Shown here in pieces: positions 11,294 through 20,026 of a stretch of 64,000 nucleotides of DNA; the stretch's first letter is position 1; each line of letters opens with the position of its first letter. The stretch comes from Paenibacillus timonensis (lineage in GTDB: Bacteria; Bacillota; Bacilli; Paenibacillales; Paenibacillaceae). The translations under genes and the position numbers were made by a program. Under the pieces are notes generated by a model, which saw nothing but the letters and a program-made list of their open reading frames with translations, ran no database searches and was not told the origin of the DNA. Location: NCBI RefSeq assembly GCF_009725205.1, contig NZ_WNZY01000026.1:1-64000 (forward strand), written 5' to 3'.

Positions 11294-11400
11294 AGTCAGG
11301 TTTTAAGCACCGAGAAGGTTGGATGAAGGAGCGACCGACTGAATTCAAGATTCGACGTCGAATCAGCTTCATCGAGTTGCTTCGTGATTAAAAGATGACT
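11294..11400 (+). repeat. Structured intergenic repeat, copy 1 (short form)
   Basis: A 107-base element in the ispD-ispF gap. It starts with TTTTAAGCACCGAGAAGG and TTGGATGAAG and contains GAATTCAAG plus the perfect palindrome GATTCGACGTCGAATC. It ends with CTTCGTGATTAAAAG. The closing arms are AGTCA (11294-11298) and TGACT (11396-11400); GATGAAG pairs with CTTCATC inside. It lacks the internal CTACG hairpin found in the two long copies. The right end abuts the ispF ribosome site. Confidence 0.8.
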
Positions 11401-11417
11401 GGGAGAGGATGGGAAGG

Positions 11418-11906
11418 ATGTTTAGAGTAGGACAAGGCTTCGACGTGCATCAGCTCGTGGAGGGCAGGCCGTGTATCATCGGCGGGGTGCATATACCTTA
11501 TGAGAAAGGATTGCTGGGACACTCCGATGCCGACGTGTTGCTGCATACGATCAGTGACGCGATTTTGGGTGCGATAGGTCTCGGAGATATCGGGCGTCAT
11601 TTCCCGGACACCGATCCGGCGTTCAAAGATGCGGATAGCGTAGTTCTGTTGCAGCGGGTGTGGGACATGGCGGTTGAGAAAGGTTACCGTCTCGGCAACC
11701 TGGACGCAACGATTATCGCGCAAAAGCCGAAGATGGCCCCATACATTCCGCAAATGGTTGAGGTCATTGCTCGTACCCTGGGGACGGAGCCGGAGCTCGT
11801 CAATGTGAAAGCCACCACCACGGAACAGCTCGGGTTTACCGGACGCGGCGAAGGGATTGCGGCACAATGCATTGTGTGTCTTGTGCAGAATGTGCTATCA
11901 TCGTAA
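11418..11906 (+). CDS. ispF: IspF, 2-C-methyl-D-erythritol 2,4-cyclodiphosphate synthase
   Basis: Cyclises CDP-methylerythritol phosphate to the cyclodiphosphate, the step after IspD and the next kinase. The 162-residue protein has the signature GQGFDVHQL, zinc ligands in DVH and the [14 protein letters not shown] segment, and [11 protein letters not shown]. The ATG at 11418 has GGGAGAGG at a fitting distance; the ATG at 11409 sits directly on that site. The trimer contact segment [18 protein letters not shown] is intact. Confidence 0.94.
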   Translation: MFRVGQGFDVHQLVEGRPCIIGGVHIPYEKGLLGHSDADVLLHTISDAILGAIGLGDIGRHFPDTDPAFKDADSVVLLQRVWDMAVEKGYRLGNLDATIIAQKPKMAPYIPQMVEVIARTLGTEPELVNVKATTTEQLGFTGRGEGIAAQCIVCLVQNVLSS

Positions 11907-11962
11907 CTTGCATCGAGCTTTTTTTCATATCATGAAGAACTGCAATTTAGGGAGGGATTGAA

Positions 11963-13423
11963 ATGGCTGAAGTCCGCGTGCGCTATGCGCCAAGTCCGAC
12001 GGGTCATTTACATATCGGGAACGCCAGAACGGCGTTGTTCAATTATTTATTTGCTAGACATCACGGGGGGAAATTCATTATCCGCATCGAGGATACGGAC
12101 GTGAAGCGCAACGTGGCCGGTGGCGAGGAAAACCAACTGACCTACCTCAAGTGGTTAGGCATGGATTGGGACGAAAGCGTGGACGTCGGCGGGAACTACG
12201 GGCCGTACCGGCAGACGGAGCGTCTAGATTTGTACCGTCCACTGGTACAGGACTTGTTGGACCGGGGTCTGGCGTATCGTTGCTACTGTACGGAAGAGGA
12301 GCTGGAGAAGGAGCGGGAAGAGCAAATGGCTCGCGGCGAAACCCCTCGGTATTCCGGGAAGTGCCGTCACTTGACGCCTGAGCAGCTAGCTGCGTTTGAC
12401 GCTGAAGGCCGTCAGTACAGCATTCGCTTCCGCGTTCCGGAAGGCCGTACGTTTACATTTGACGATCTGGTCAAAGGTCCGATCTCGTTCGAGTCCGAGG
12501 TTAGCGGTGATTTTGTTATCGTGAAAAAAGACGGAATCCCCACCTACAACTTCGCGGTCGTACTGGACGATCATCTGATGAACATTACCCATGTATTGCG
12601 TGGAGAGGACCATGTGTCCAATACGCCGCGTCAGCTCATGATCTACGATGCGTTTGGCTGGGAGCCGCCGGTATTTGGCCATATGACTTTGATCGTTGGG
12701 GAGAACCACAAAAAGCTGAGCAAACGCGACGAATCGGTGATTCAATTTATCGAGCAATATGATCAGCTTGGTTATCTGCCGGAAGCGATGTTTAACTTTA
12801 TCGCCCTGCTCGGCTGGTCGCCGGAAGGGGAAGAAGAGATTTTCAGCAAGGATGAATTGATTTCGATCTTTGACGCGAATCGTTTGTCGCGTAGTCCGGC
12901 CGTGTTCGATACGAACAAGCTGGCCCATTTGAACAACCACTATATCAAGAACGCCGATCCGCAGCGGATTGCGTCGTTGGCCATCCCGCATTTGCAACGG
13001 GCCGGCAAGCTTCCAGTCGAGCTGTCGCCGGAGCTGCAGGCATGGGCCGGGGCGCTCGTCGCGTTGTACCAAGAGCAAATGACCGCGGCTTCCGATATTG
13101 TGGAGTTGTCGGAGATGTTCTTCCGCAACGAGCCGGCGTTAGACGAAGAAGGTGCCGCCGTGTTGGCGGAGCCGCAGGTGCCGACCGTGCTTGCCGCGTT
13201 TTTGGCGAAGATTGAAGGCCTTGCCGAATTCAGCGTGGAGAACATCGGCGCCTCGATCAAAGAGGTACAGAAGGAAACGGGCAGCAAGGGCAAAGGTCTA
13301 TTCATGCCGATTCGCGTGGCGTTGACCGGACAGATGCATGGCCGCGACTTGAACCAGACGATTTATCTGCTTGGACAGGACAAAGTCATCGATCGGTTGA
13401 AGTCGCGTATCGCTGCTTTGTAA
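11963..13423 (+). CDS. gltX: Glutamyl-tRNA synthetase
   Basis: Class I synthetase that charges tRNA-Glu (and, in Gram-positive bacteria lacking glutaminyl-tRNA synthetase, tRNA-Gln with Glu for later amidation). HIGH-type motif [10 protein letters not shown] is at residues 10-19 and the KMSKS-type motif KLSKRD near 251. The catalytic core contains four cysteine/histidine positions around CYCTEEE...GKCRH (about 110-135), a possible zinc site. The 486-residue length is normal. GGAGGGA precedes the ATG. It is separated from cysE by a T-box leader, as in Bacillus. Confidence 0.96.
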   Translation: MAEVRVRYAPSPTGHLHIGNARTALFNYLFARHHGGKFIIRIEDTDVKRNVAGGEENQLTYLKWLGMDWDESVDVGGNYGPYRQTERLDLYRPLVQDLLDRGLAYRCYCTEEELEKEREEQMARGETPRYSGKCRHLTPEQLAAFDAEGRQYSIRFRVPEGRTFTFDDLVKGPISFESEVSGDFVIVKKDGIPTYNFAVVLDDHLMNITHVLRGEDHVSNTPRQLMIYDAFGWEPPVFGHMTLIVGENHKKLSKRDESVIQFIEQYDQLGYLPEAMFNFIALLGWSPEGEEEIFSKDELISIFDANRLSRSPAVFDTNKLAHLNNHYIKNADPQRIASLAIPHLQRAGKLPVELSPELQAWAGALVALYQEQMTAASDIVELSEMFFRNEPALDEEGAAVLAEPQVPTVLAAFLAKIEGLAEFSVENIGASIKEVQKETGSKGKGLFMPIRVALTGQMHGRDLNQTIYLLGQDKVIDRLKSRIAAL

Positions 13424-13475
13424 GGCGGCGGGGTTACTGGACGCAGGGATAAAGTGTCTGAGGCTCGTACTTATG

Positions 13476-13660
13476 CTAACGCTTGCCAGGAAGCTTATTT
13501 TGGGAAAAAGAGGCTTGTTTCATTTCTAACGCTTGTCTGTATGCTTATAGGGACGATTCCTCCCCTTTTCGTTGATAAAATAAGGGGATAAGGTTGCAGG
13601 TAAGCGTTAGCGCAGAGCAAGTGCCTTTTTCGCCCAGATCGCGTTTGATATAAGCGTTAG
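13476..13660. repeat. Array of four CTAACGCTT repeats, two direct and two inverted
   Basis: Units begin at 13476 (CTAACGCTTGCCAGGAAGC then TTATTTT) and 13526 (CTAACGCTTGTCTGTATGC then TTAT) in one direction. Inverted units end at 13610 (ATAAGG...GGTAAGCGTTAG, from 13588) and 13660 (TAAGCGTTAG, from 13651). The two pairs face each other and could fold back. The rest of 13424-13775 holds no recognisable gene. Confidence 0.78.
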
Positions 13661-13775
13661 GTACGTATTTTTTTCGGGTACCATTGTCAGTAGGCCGTCC
13701 ATTAGGTAATATATAGGCAGGAATACCTTACAACTAGATGACTGGCGGCCATTAGCCGCCTTAATGCCACCGGCA

Positions 13776-14080
13776 TAGATCGGGAGAAGTACGCGATCAG
13801 CCGTATCGTCCAGAGAGGATAACCGGGACCCTTCGGTGCGGACCGCGCAAAGAAGTTACCAGGCTGGAAGTTATCCGGATACGCGCTGGCGGAAATGCAC
13901 CCGGGAGCCGCGAATGCGAACTCGCCTAGAGAGGCGAAGTAGCTTTCGCCGTTTCGTCCGCGTTAAGGATCTTGAGAGGGAGGAGTCGGCTTTTTTATCG
14001 AGGCTGACTCATCCAAGGCAGAGTGGAACCGCGTCGTTAGGCGTCTCTGTAGCGAAAGCTGCAGGGGCGCCTTTTTTGAT
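13776..14080 (+). promoter_or_regulatory. T-box leader (tRNA-Cys sensor) of cysE-cysS
   Basis: The leader has the T-box layout. GAAGTACGCG begins stem I and CCAGAGAGG carries the AG-rich motif. The arms GTATC/GATAC, GGATAAC/GTTATCC and CAGC/GCTG close the stem. The specifier loop GGAAATGCACCC offers TGC (13896-13898), a cysteine codon. The hallmark T-box sequence AGAGTGGAACCGCG lies at 14021-14034, followed by a terminator. Uncharged tRNA-Cys should pair and allow read-through into cysE and cysS. Confidence 0.93.
14040..14077 (+). terminator. T-box controlled attenuator
   Basis: GGCGTCTCTGTAGC-GAAA-GCTGCAGGGGCGCC followed by six Ts. It directly follows the T-box sequence with which it competes for pairing. 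Confidence 0.9.
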
Positions 14081-14124
14081 TGGATCTGTCCGTATGCGAT
14101 AGGAATAGAAGGTGGGGGGAAACT

Positions 14125-14784
14125 ATGTTCAAAAGAATCCGATCCGATATCCAGGCGGTGTTCGACAACGACCCGGCAGCACGAAGCTGGTTCGAAGTGA
14201 TCTTTACCTATTCCGGTCTGCATGCGATTTGGAGTCACCGGATTGCGCACTTTTTTTACCGCCGCCGCTGGTATACCGCTGCACGTACGATTTCGCAGAT
14301 CAGCCGGTTTTTCACCGGCATCGAGATCCATCCGGGAGCGCGGATCGGCAATCGGCTGTTCATCGACCACGGGATGGGCGTTGTGATTGGGGAAACTTGC
14401 GAAATCGGGGACGATGTGGTTATCTATCAGGGAGTCACATTGGGCGGCAGCGGTAAGGAAAAGGGCAAGCGCCACCCGACCGTCGGCAACAATGTCGTTA
14501 TCGGGTCGGGGGCAAAGGTGCTTGGTTCGTTTAAGATCGGAGACCAAGCGAACATCGGAGCAAACTCGGTTGTTCTGAAGGAGGTGCCTGCCGGCAGCAC
14601 CGTGGTCGGCATCCCAGGCAAAGTGGTTCGCCAGGACGGAAAACGCCTGGACCGCCTCAGCCATCAGCTGCCCGATCCGATGGTTGACGCGATGCGCGAG
14701 ATGCAGCGCGAGATCGAACAGCTGCGCGGCGAGGTCCTCGAGCTCAGGGGGCAGGTGCGCGACAAGCAACCGAGTGAGCTGTGA
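14125..14784 (+). CDS. cysE: Serine O-acetyltransferase
   Basis: Acetylates serine to O-acetylserine, the acceptor for sulfide in cysteine synthesis. The 219 residues carry the left-handed beta-helix hexapeptide repeats ([26 protein letters not shown] and on, about 68-160) with the catalytic HPGA and DHG motifs, and a helical N-terminus shorter than the enterobacterial one. The C-terminus is a charged coiled coil. ATG 14125 follows AAGGTGGGGGG. Expression is set by the cysteine T-box, which fits with cysS downstream. Confidence 0.96.
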   Translation: MFKRIRSDIQAVFDNDPAARSWFEVIFTYSGLHAIWSHRIAHFFYRRRWYTAARTISQISRFFTGIEIHPGARIGNRLFIDHGMGVVIGETCEIGDDVVIYQGVTLGGSGKEKGKRHPTVGNNVVIGSGAKVLGSFKIGDQANIGANSVVLKEVPAGSTVVGIPGKVVRQDGKRLDRLSHQLPDPMVDAMREMQREIEQLRGEVLELRGQVRDKQPSEL

Positions 14785-14891
14785 GCTACTGCTGGGCGAA
14801 AACCTTTATGCGAGGAGTCTGGACAACCGGCGGGACAGCGGAACTTGAGGTCCCTTGATATTGTCGGTTATGCGATCGTGGTTTCCGAGTA

Positions 14892-15074
14892 TAACGGACT
14901 CCAGAGACGTTAATGTGATGGAATACCAGCGGTCTCCATTGTAACGGACTGAGGTGACGTTATTTGCCCTGGATCAGCGACTTAGCATGTGAATTGGGCG
15001 AAATAAGGTCAATGGAGTCCGTTAAATCGGGAAATCCCCGGGAAATGGGAGAATAGCGTCTCTGAGGTCCGTTA
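14892..15074. repeat. Array of four TAACGGACTCC repeats, two direct and two inverted
   Basis: Direct units: 14892-14912 (TAACGGACTCCAGAGACGTTA) is followed by 14942-14965 (begins TAACGGACTGAGGTGACG). Inverted units: 15001-15024 (begins AAATAAGGTCAATGGAGTCC) and 15052-15074 (begins AATAGCGTCTCTGAGG). The reverse complements of the last two restore the same consensus, ending in TTATTT. The layout mirrors that at 13476-13660, though the sequence is different. No gene is present in 14785-15407. Confidence 0.82.
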
Positions 15075-15084
15075 GCGGTCGACA

Positions 15085-15199
15085 GCGACCGAATGAATTC
15101 AAGAATCGAGGGAGCAACGGAGCGACCAACTGAGTTCAAGATTCGACGCCGAGTCCGCTCCCTTGAAATACTTCGTGATGGGAAGCCAAATTGAAAACT
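15085..15199 (+). repeat. Structured intergenic repeat, copy 2 (5'-truncated, composite)
   Basis: Right half of the element: GAGCAACGGAGCGACC, CTGAGTTCAAGATTCGACG, CTCCCTTGAAATACTTCGTG and ATTGAAAAC are shared with copy 3. GGGAG (15110-15114) can pair with CTCCC (15158-15162). A second degenerate piece (GCGACCGAATGAATTCAAG, from 15086) precedes it. The left part (GGTTTTCAGCACC) is missing. It stands head-to-tail with copy 3. Confidence 0.72.
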
Positions 15200-15215
15200 A
15201 CCTCAGTTAAATCAA

Positions 15216-15385
15216 GGTTTTCAAATGGGGTTTTCAGCACCAAGAAGGTTGGATGAAGGAGAGAGGGAGTAGCGGAGCGTAGGGATGCCTACGTGAGCAA
15301 CGGAGCGACCAACTGAGTTCAAGATTCGACGCCGAGTCCACTCCCTTGATATACTTCGTGATGGGAAGCCGATTTGAAAACTACC
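15216..15385 (+). repeat. Structured intergenic repeat, copy 3 (full length)
   Basis: A 170-base element. Closing arms GTTTTCAAAT (15217-15226) and ATTTGAAAAC (15372-15381) pair perfectly. Inside lie TTTTCAGCACC, TTGGATGAAG, AGGGAGT (pairs with ACTCCCT), the hairpin CGTAG-GGATGC-CTACG, GTTCAAGATTCGACGCCGAG and CTTCGTGATGGGAAG. It ends just upstream of the cysS ribosome site, so it would lie in the cysE-cysS transcript. Confidence 0.82.
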
Positions 15386-15407
15386 TTACAAGGAAGGAAA
15401 GTGCAGT

Positions 15408-16814
15408 ATGGGATTGCAGATTTATAACACCTTAACCCGCGCCAAGGAAGAGTTCGTCAGCCTGACGCCCGGAAAAGTGAAGATGTATGTTTGCGGACCT
15501 ACCGTCTACGGTTATATTCATATTGGGAACGCGCGGCCGATGATCTTTTTTGACGTGGTGCGCAGTTACCTGGAGAATCAACAATATGATGTAAATTACG
15601 TCGTAAACTTTACAGATGTGGACGATAAACTGATTCGCAAAGCGGAAGAAATGAACCTGACCGTACCCGAAGTGGCTGAGATGTTCATTGAGGCCTACTA
15701 CGAGGATTTGGATGGTCTCGGGATTCCGCGCGCCACAGCCAATCCGCGGGTCACGGAGAACATGGAAGTGATCATCGATTTTATCCGCGACCTGGAACAA
15801 AAGGGATTTGCTTACGAAAGCGGCGGGGACGTGTTCTATCGTACGAACAAATTCTCGGAATACGGCAAATTGTCCGGACAAAATATCGGCGAGCTGCAGT
15901 TCGGTATCCGCATTGACGTGGACGATCGCAAGGAAAATCCGGAGGATTTCGTGCTATGGAAAGCGGCCAAGCCCGGCGAAATTCACTGGAGTAGTCCATG
16001 GGGCGAGGGTCGCCCCGGCTGGCATATTGAATGCTCGGCAATGTCCCGGCAATTACTGGGCGATACGCTGGATATCCACGGCGGGGGTCAGGACCTGCAG
16101 TTCCCTCACCACGAGTGCGAGGTAGCGCAGTCGGAGGCCGCCACCGGCAAGCCGTTGGCGAATTACTGGATGCATAACGGATATATCAACATAGACGGGG
16201 AGAAGATGTCCAAATCGCTTGGCAATGGCGTACTTGTCAAGGATTTGCGCTCGCTATACAAGCGGGAAGCCATCCGTTACTTCATGCTGTCGACCCATTA
16301 TCGCAATCCGCTGAACTTCTCGGAAGATACGATGCAGCAGGCGGAACGCAGTGTAGAGCGGATCAGCAATGCCGCAAACAATCTTCGTCATCGGATGAAT
16401 GCGGCGCCACAAGGCGGAGAGACGCAGGTCACGCCAGATTGGGCCGAGAAGCTGGAGGCGGTCCGTGCTTTGTTTCACGCCAAAATGCAAGATGACTTCA
16501 ACACGCCGGACGCAATTACGGCGGTGTTCGAATGGGTGAGCGAGGTCAATACGCTGCTGCAGCAGCCGGTCGCCGGCCGCGGGGATCTTGAAGCGGCGCT
16601 GAAGTTGTTCGAGGAGATGAACGGCGTACTGCGCATCGCATTGCCGCCGGAGACTGAACTGCCCGGCGAAGAGATCGAAGCGCTGATCGCGGAGCGGGCC
16701 GAAGCGCGGAAGGCCAAGAACTGGGCCCGCGCGGACGAAATCCGCGACCTGCTGGACGCCCGGGGCATCGTGCTCGAGGACACGCCGCAGGGCATGAGAT
16801 GGCGGCGCAAATGA
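15408..16814 (+). CDS. cysS: Cysteinyl-tRNA synthetase
   Basis: Class I synthetase that charges tRNA-Cys. The HIGH motif appears as YIHIGNARP (about 34-42), the KMSKS motif as KMSKSLGN near 266-273. Zinc ligands are C28 (CGPTVYG), the Cys in WHIECSAMS, and the His/Cys of [12 protein letters not shown], so metal-based cysteine selection is intact. 468 residues is normal. Its stop overlaps the mrnC start (ATGA). Control by the T-box upstream of cysE is expected. Confidence 0.96.
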   Translation: MGLQIYNTLTRAKEEFVSLTPGKVKMYVCGPTVYGYIHIGNARPMIFFDVVRSYLENQQYDVNYVVNFTDVDDKLIRKAEEMNLTVPEVAEMFIEAYYEDLDGLGIPRATANPRVTENMEVIIDFIRDLEQKGFAYESGGDVFYRTNKFSEYGKLSGQNIGELQFGIRIDVDDRKENPEDFVLWKAAKPGEIHWSSPWGEGRPGWHIECSAMSRQLLGDTLDIHGGGQDLQFPHHECEVAQSEAATGKPLANYWMHNGYINIDGEKMSKSLGNGVLVKDLRSLYKREAIRYFMLSTHYRNPLNFSEDTMQQAERSVERISNAANNLRHRMNAAPQGGETQVTPDWAEKLEAVRALFHAKMQDDFNTPDAITAVFEWVSEVNTLLQQPVAGRGDLEAALKLFEEMNGVLRIALPPETELPGEEIEALIAERAEARKAKNWARADEIRDLLDARGIVLEDTPQGMRWRRK

Positions 16815-17335
16815 GCGGGCCGCACGGGCCAGGCGCGGGGCAAGGGGCCCTGACCGGGCCGCAGCCAGGGCAGACGGCTCCCGGCGAAGAGACCGCGGCG
16901 TCACGAAACGCCGCCGCGCTCTGGTTCCCCGACCCGCCTGCCAAGCCCGCCCGGCTGCTGCCGCCCCTTGCCCTCGCCTACATCGGCGACGCTGTCTACG
17001 AGGTCGCTGTCCGCCAGCATGTGATGGCCCGCCCGAATTTGCGGCCCCACCATCTGCATGGCCAGTCGACGAAGTACGTCTCGGCCAAGGCGCAGGCGCG
17101 GCTGCTGGAGTTGATCGAGCCGCTGCTCACCGAAGAGGAGAAGGACGTTGTCCGCCAAGGGCGCAACGCCAAGTCCGGCACGGTGCCGAAGAACGCCAAC
17201 GTGCTGGATTATCGCCTCGCCACCGCTTTTGAGAGCTTGGTCGGGTACCTGTATTATATCGGAGCGCATGACCGCCTTCGCGGGCTGATCGCCCAAGGAT
17301 TCGCTGATTTGGAGGATAACCGGGACCGCGGCTAG
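16811..17335 (+). CDS. mrnC: Mini-ribonuclease III (MrnC) with a low-complexity N-terminus
   Basis: RNase III-like enzyme without a double-strand RNA-binding domain; in Bacillus it matures 23S rRNA ends. The core from about residue 50 is typical: ALAYIGDAVYEVAVRQHV holds the catalytic acidic residues, followed by NAKSGTVPKNANVLDYRLATAFESLVGYLY. ATG 16811 overlaps the cysS stop (ATGA), implying coupling. Oddity: the first ~45 residues are rich in Gly, Pro, Ala and Gln and encoded by very GC-rich DNA, and the product (174 residues) is longer than the usual 130-145. Confidence 0.93.
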   Translation: MSGPHGPGAGQGALTGPQPGQTAPGEETAASRNAAALWFPDPPAKPARLLPPLALAYIGDAVYEVAVRQHVMARPNLRPHHLHGQSTKYVSAKAQARLLELIEPLLTEEEKDVVRQGRNAKSGTVPKNANVLDYRLATAFESLVGYLYYIGAHDRLRGLIAQGFADLEDNRDRG

Positions 17336-17366
17336 AGACGCGTCACCAATGCATAGGAGGATTCCG

Positions 17367-18119
17367 ATGGAGGAACAAGAATGGATCGGCGGCAAGCATT
17401 CGCTGCTCGAAGCGCTGCATGCCGGTCGCACGATCAATAAAATATGGGTGGCCGAAGGCGCCCAAAAGCATCTGACCCAGCCCATTGTGGCTGAAGCCAA
17501 AAAACACGGCATCATCGTGCAGTTTGTGGACAAACGCAAGCTGGACCAAATGGCACCCGGCCTGCAGCATCAGGGCGTAGTTGCCCAGGTTGCCCCGTAT
17601 GCTTACGCTGAGGTGGAGGATTTACTGGCCCGCGCTCAGGAACACGGCGAAGACCCGTTCTTGCTGATTCTGGACGAGATCGAGGATCCGCATAACCTGG
17701 GTTCGATTTTGCGGACGGCCGAGTGCACGGGAGTGCATGGGGTGATCATCCCTAAACGCCGCTCAGCAGCAGTGACGGCTACCGTGTCCAAAACCTCGGC
17801 CGGTGCCGTGGAATACATCCCCGTCGCTCGGGTGACGAATCTGGTGCAGACGATGGAACAACTGAAGGAAGCGGGCGTATGGATCGTCGGTACGGACGTA
17901 GGCGCAAAAGAAGAGATGTATCGCAGCGGCAACGTGCTGACCGGACCGGTGGCGATTGTTATCGGCAATGAGAACAAAGGCATGGGACGGCTGGTTCGGG
18001 AAACTTGCGACGTTCTGGTTAAGCTCCCGATGAACGGTCGTCTCAACTCCCTGAATGCCTCCGTCGCCGCCGGGGTTATCATGTACGAAGTGTTGCGCAG
18101 ACGACGCGCTGAAGGATAA
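17367..18119 (+). CDS. rlmB: 23S rRNA (guanosine-2'-O)-methyltransferase RlmB (SpoU family)
   Basis: SPOUT-class RNA 2'-O-ribose methyltransferase of 250 residues. An N-terminal substrate-binding domain (GGKHSLLEALHAGR) is followed by the trefoil-knot domain with the three SpoU motifs: LDEIEDPHNLGSILRTAE, IVIGNENKGMGRLV and LPMNGRLNSLNASVAAGVIMYE. ATG 17367 follows TAGGAGGATTCCG; the earlier ATG at 17349 lies before that site. It sits between mrnC and rae1 as in Bacillus. The exact target base is inferred by family only. Confidence 0.93.
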   Translation: MEEQEWIGGKHSLLEALHAGRTINKIWVAEGAQKHLTQPIVAEAKKHGIIVQFVDKRKLDQMAPGLQHQGVVAQVAPYAYAEVEDLLARAQEHGEDPFLLILDEIEDPHNLGSILRTAECTGVHGVIIPKRRSAAVTATVSKTSAGAVEYIPVARVTNLVQTMEQLKEAGVWIVGTDVGAKEEMYRSGNVLTGPVAIVIGNENKGMGRLVRETCDVLVKLPMNGRLNSLNASVAAGVIMYEVLRRRRAEG

Positions 18120-18124
18120 AGGCC

Positions 18125-18646
18125 ATGCGCGATTTGCGCGATGTGCTATTGGTTGACGGATACAATATGATCGGCGGGTGGGCTGAACTGGCCGAATTGT
18201 CCAAACGGGACCTGCAGGCCGCAAGAGACAGATTGCTTGAGCGGCTCGCCGATTATCAAGCCTTTTCCGGAAGAAAGGTGATCGTCGTTTTTGATGCTTA
18301 TCGGGTTCCGGGGCTTGGGAAGGCCTATTCCCAAAACAAGGTAGAGATGTACTTTACGAAGGAGAAGGAAACGGCGGACGAATGTATAGAACGGCTGGTC
18401 GGCGAGCTCAAGCACCGTCGTCGGCAGATATACGTTGCTACGAGCGATATGGTAGAGCAGCACGTGATTTTTGGTCAAGGGGCGTTGCGGGTATCGGCTC
18501 GAGAACTCTTAATCCAAGTGGAGCAAAGCGAGAAGGAAATTCAGGCCAAAATCGCCGAGCGCAGCGCGAATTCTAGCCGCAACACACTGGATGCCAAGCT
18601 GACTCCAGAGCAGCGTAAGTTGTTCGAACGATGGCGCAGGGAATGA
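18125..18646 (+). CDS. rae1: NYN-domain ribonuclease (Rae1/YacP family)
   Basis: A 173-residue NYN/PIN-like nuclease; the Bacillus homologue cuts mRNA in the ribosomal A site. Core motifs: VLLVDGYNMIGGW at the start, VIVVFDAYRVPG (about 53-64), KEKETADECIERLV (about 79-92) and VATSDMVEQ, which bring the conserved Asp residues together. The C-terminus is charged and helical. It lies 5 bases after rlmB, so it ends the cysE-cysS-mrnC-rlmB-rae1 run. Confidence 0.9.
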   Translation: MRDLRDVLLVDGYNMIGGWAELAELSKRDLQAARDRLLERLADYQAFSGRKVIVVFDAYRVPGLGKAYSQNKVEMYFTKEKETADECIERLVGELKHRRRQIYVATSDMVEQHVIFGQGALRVSARELLIQVEQSEKEIQAKIAERSANSSRNTLDAKLTPEQRKLFERWRRE

Positions 18647-18719
18647 AAGGGCATTCTCAAGTTTTGCTACCAAATGCCCTTGACAAAGTTCGACTTTACA
18701 TCTTTTGGTACTTTTGCGG

Positions 18720-18749
18720 TTGACGCTAATATGCACCTTCATATATACT
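18720..18749 (+). promoter_or_regulatory. Probable sigma-A promoter of sigH
   Basis: TTGACG (18720-18725) and TATACT (18744-18749) with an 18-base spacer, about 58 bases before the sigH start. A second TTGACA at 18680 has no convincing -10 partner. Confidence 0.7.
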
Positions 18750-18807
18750 GTTCGTATTACTTGAATGAGTGACGGGGAACCGTGCGTTGCGGCCGGAGGG
18801 ATTTGTG

Positions 18808-19458
18808 GTGAGTGTCAAACTCGAAACATGGGTAAGGTTTGACTATGAGATCCAAAGTGACGAAGACATTGTCGAGGCGGTTCGGGAAGGCGACAGTGAA
18901 GCGTTGGAGTACTTGATTAACAAGTACCGGAGCTTCGTGCGCGCCAAAGCTAGGTCTTATTTTCTCATCGGCGCCGATCGCGAAGACATCATCCAGGAAG
19001 GTATGATCGGACTCTACAAATCGATCCGTGACTTTCGGGGGGATAAGCTCGCTTCTTTCAAAGCGTTCGCGGAGTTGTGCATCACGCGCCAAATTATCAC
19101 CGCGATTAAAACGGCAACGAGACAGAAGCATATCCCACTCAACTCGTACGTTTCATTGGACAAGCCGATCTACGATGAGGAATCGGATCGGACGTTACTC
19201 GACGTCATTTGCGGCACTCAGGTGAGTGATCCGGAAGAATTGATCATCAATCAAGAAGAATTTACCGGCCTAGAGGACAAGATGTCCGAAATTCTCAGTG
19301 ATCTGGAGCGCAAAGTGCTAATGCTGTATCTGGACGGTAGATCCTATCAGGAAATCGCAGTGGATTTGAATCGCCACGTTAAATCGATCGATAATGCCCT
19401 GCAGCGCGTAAAGCGTAAGCTGGAACGTTATCTGGAAGTGCGCGACGGCAGCATTTGA
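18808..19458 (+). CDS. sigH: RNA polymerase sigma-H (SigH/Spo0H)
   Basis: Sigma factor for the switch to stationary phase, competence and sporulation onset. The 216 residues show region 2 (EYLINKYRSFVRAKARSYFLIGADREDIIQEGMIGLYKSIRDF) and region 4 (LSDLERKVLMLYLDGRSYQEIAVDLNRHVKSIDNALQRVKRKLE, helix-turn-helix). GTG 18808 follows GGAGGG at 7 bases; a GTG at 18805 is less well spaced. Its position before rpmG-secE-nusG is the classic one, and its presence supports a spore-former. Confidence 0.95.
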   Translation: MSVKLETWVRFDYEIQSDEDIVEAVREGDSEALEYLINKYRSFVRAKARSYFLIGADREDIIQEGMIGLYKSIRDFRGDKLASFKAFAELCITRQIITAIKTATRQKHIPLNSYVSLDKPIYDEESDRTLLDVICGTQVSDPEELIINQEEFTGLEDKMSEILSDLERKVLMLYLDGRSYQEIAVDLNRHVKSIDNALQRVKRKLERYLEVRDGSI

Positions 19459-19501
19459 ACTTATTCTTAATTTAATTAGGCCTTACATAAACAAGTAGAC
19501 T

Positions 19502-19537
19502 CAAGGGTTGCCTGGTTGCAGGAGGCCCTTTTTTTAC
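19502..19537 (+). terminator. sigH terminator
   Basis: AAGGGTTGCCTG pairs with CAGGAGGCCCTT (some bulges), followed by seven Ts, 45 bases after sigH. Confidence 0.85.
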
Positions 19538-19720
19538 CACAAAATATCGATGCTCCAAAGTTTCGGAACGGCCGCAACTAAGCGGATTTACTGACCGGAT
19601 CCCACTTCTTCTCCCCTGCCTCTCTTTAGCGTTTCCCCTACGGATTTCTCTCTCAAGGGTTTATCTTCCAAATTCGTGAGCTATACTATAAATAATCGAA
19701 GAGGTTGGCTTGATGTCTCG

Positions 19721-19749
19721 TTGACACGGGTAGTGCCATGTGATAAAGT
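19721..19749 (+). promoter_or_regulatory. Sigma-A promoter of rpmG-secE-nusG
   Basis: TTGACA (19721-19726) and TAAAGT (19744-19749) with a 17-base spacer. The rest of the 19540-19855 gap holds no gene that I can recognise. Confidence 0.75.
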
Positions 19750-19855
19750 GTTTTAGGTAGGCCTAATTTTGTGTTTCCCTTTTTTAGGTGGCAAACATTC
19801 GATTTAGGTCAATATAGAGACAGCTCATTTAGAATGTCTTCGGGAGGTGCACATC

Positions 19856-20005
19856 ATGCGGGTAATAATTACGTTGGCTTGTACGAATTGCAAACAAAGA
19901 AACTACACGACAACGAAAAACAAGCGTAACCACCCCGACCGCATGGAGATGAAGAAATTTTGCAAGTTTTGTAACGAGCAAGTTCCTCATCGCGAAACCA
20001 GATAG
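19856..20005 (+). CDS. rpmG: 50S ribosomal protein L33 (zinc-ribbon form)
   Basis: A 49-residue protein beginning [17 protein letters not shown]. It carries two CxxC pairs, CTNC and CKFC, so it is the zinc-binding paralogue type. GGGAGGTG precedes the ATG by 8 bases. The location before secE-nusG is conserved in Firmicutes. Spore-formers often have a second, zinc-free L33, not seen in this window. Confidence 0.95.
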   Translation: MRVIITLACTNCKQRNYTTTKNKRNHPDRMEMKKFCKFCNEQVPHRETR

Positions 20006-20026
20006 TCTTTGGAGGTGTAGTCGCGC

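Noticed and set aside
11997-12020. Possible frameshift or damage in conserved genes, checked across the window
   Set aside because: All core genes read through at normal lengths; none is broken.
18646-18681. AAGGGCATT/AATGCCCTT hairpin after rae1 as terminator
   Set aside because: The stem is good but no T-run follows; it continues into TTGACAAAG.
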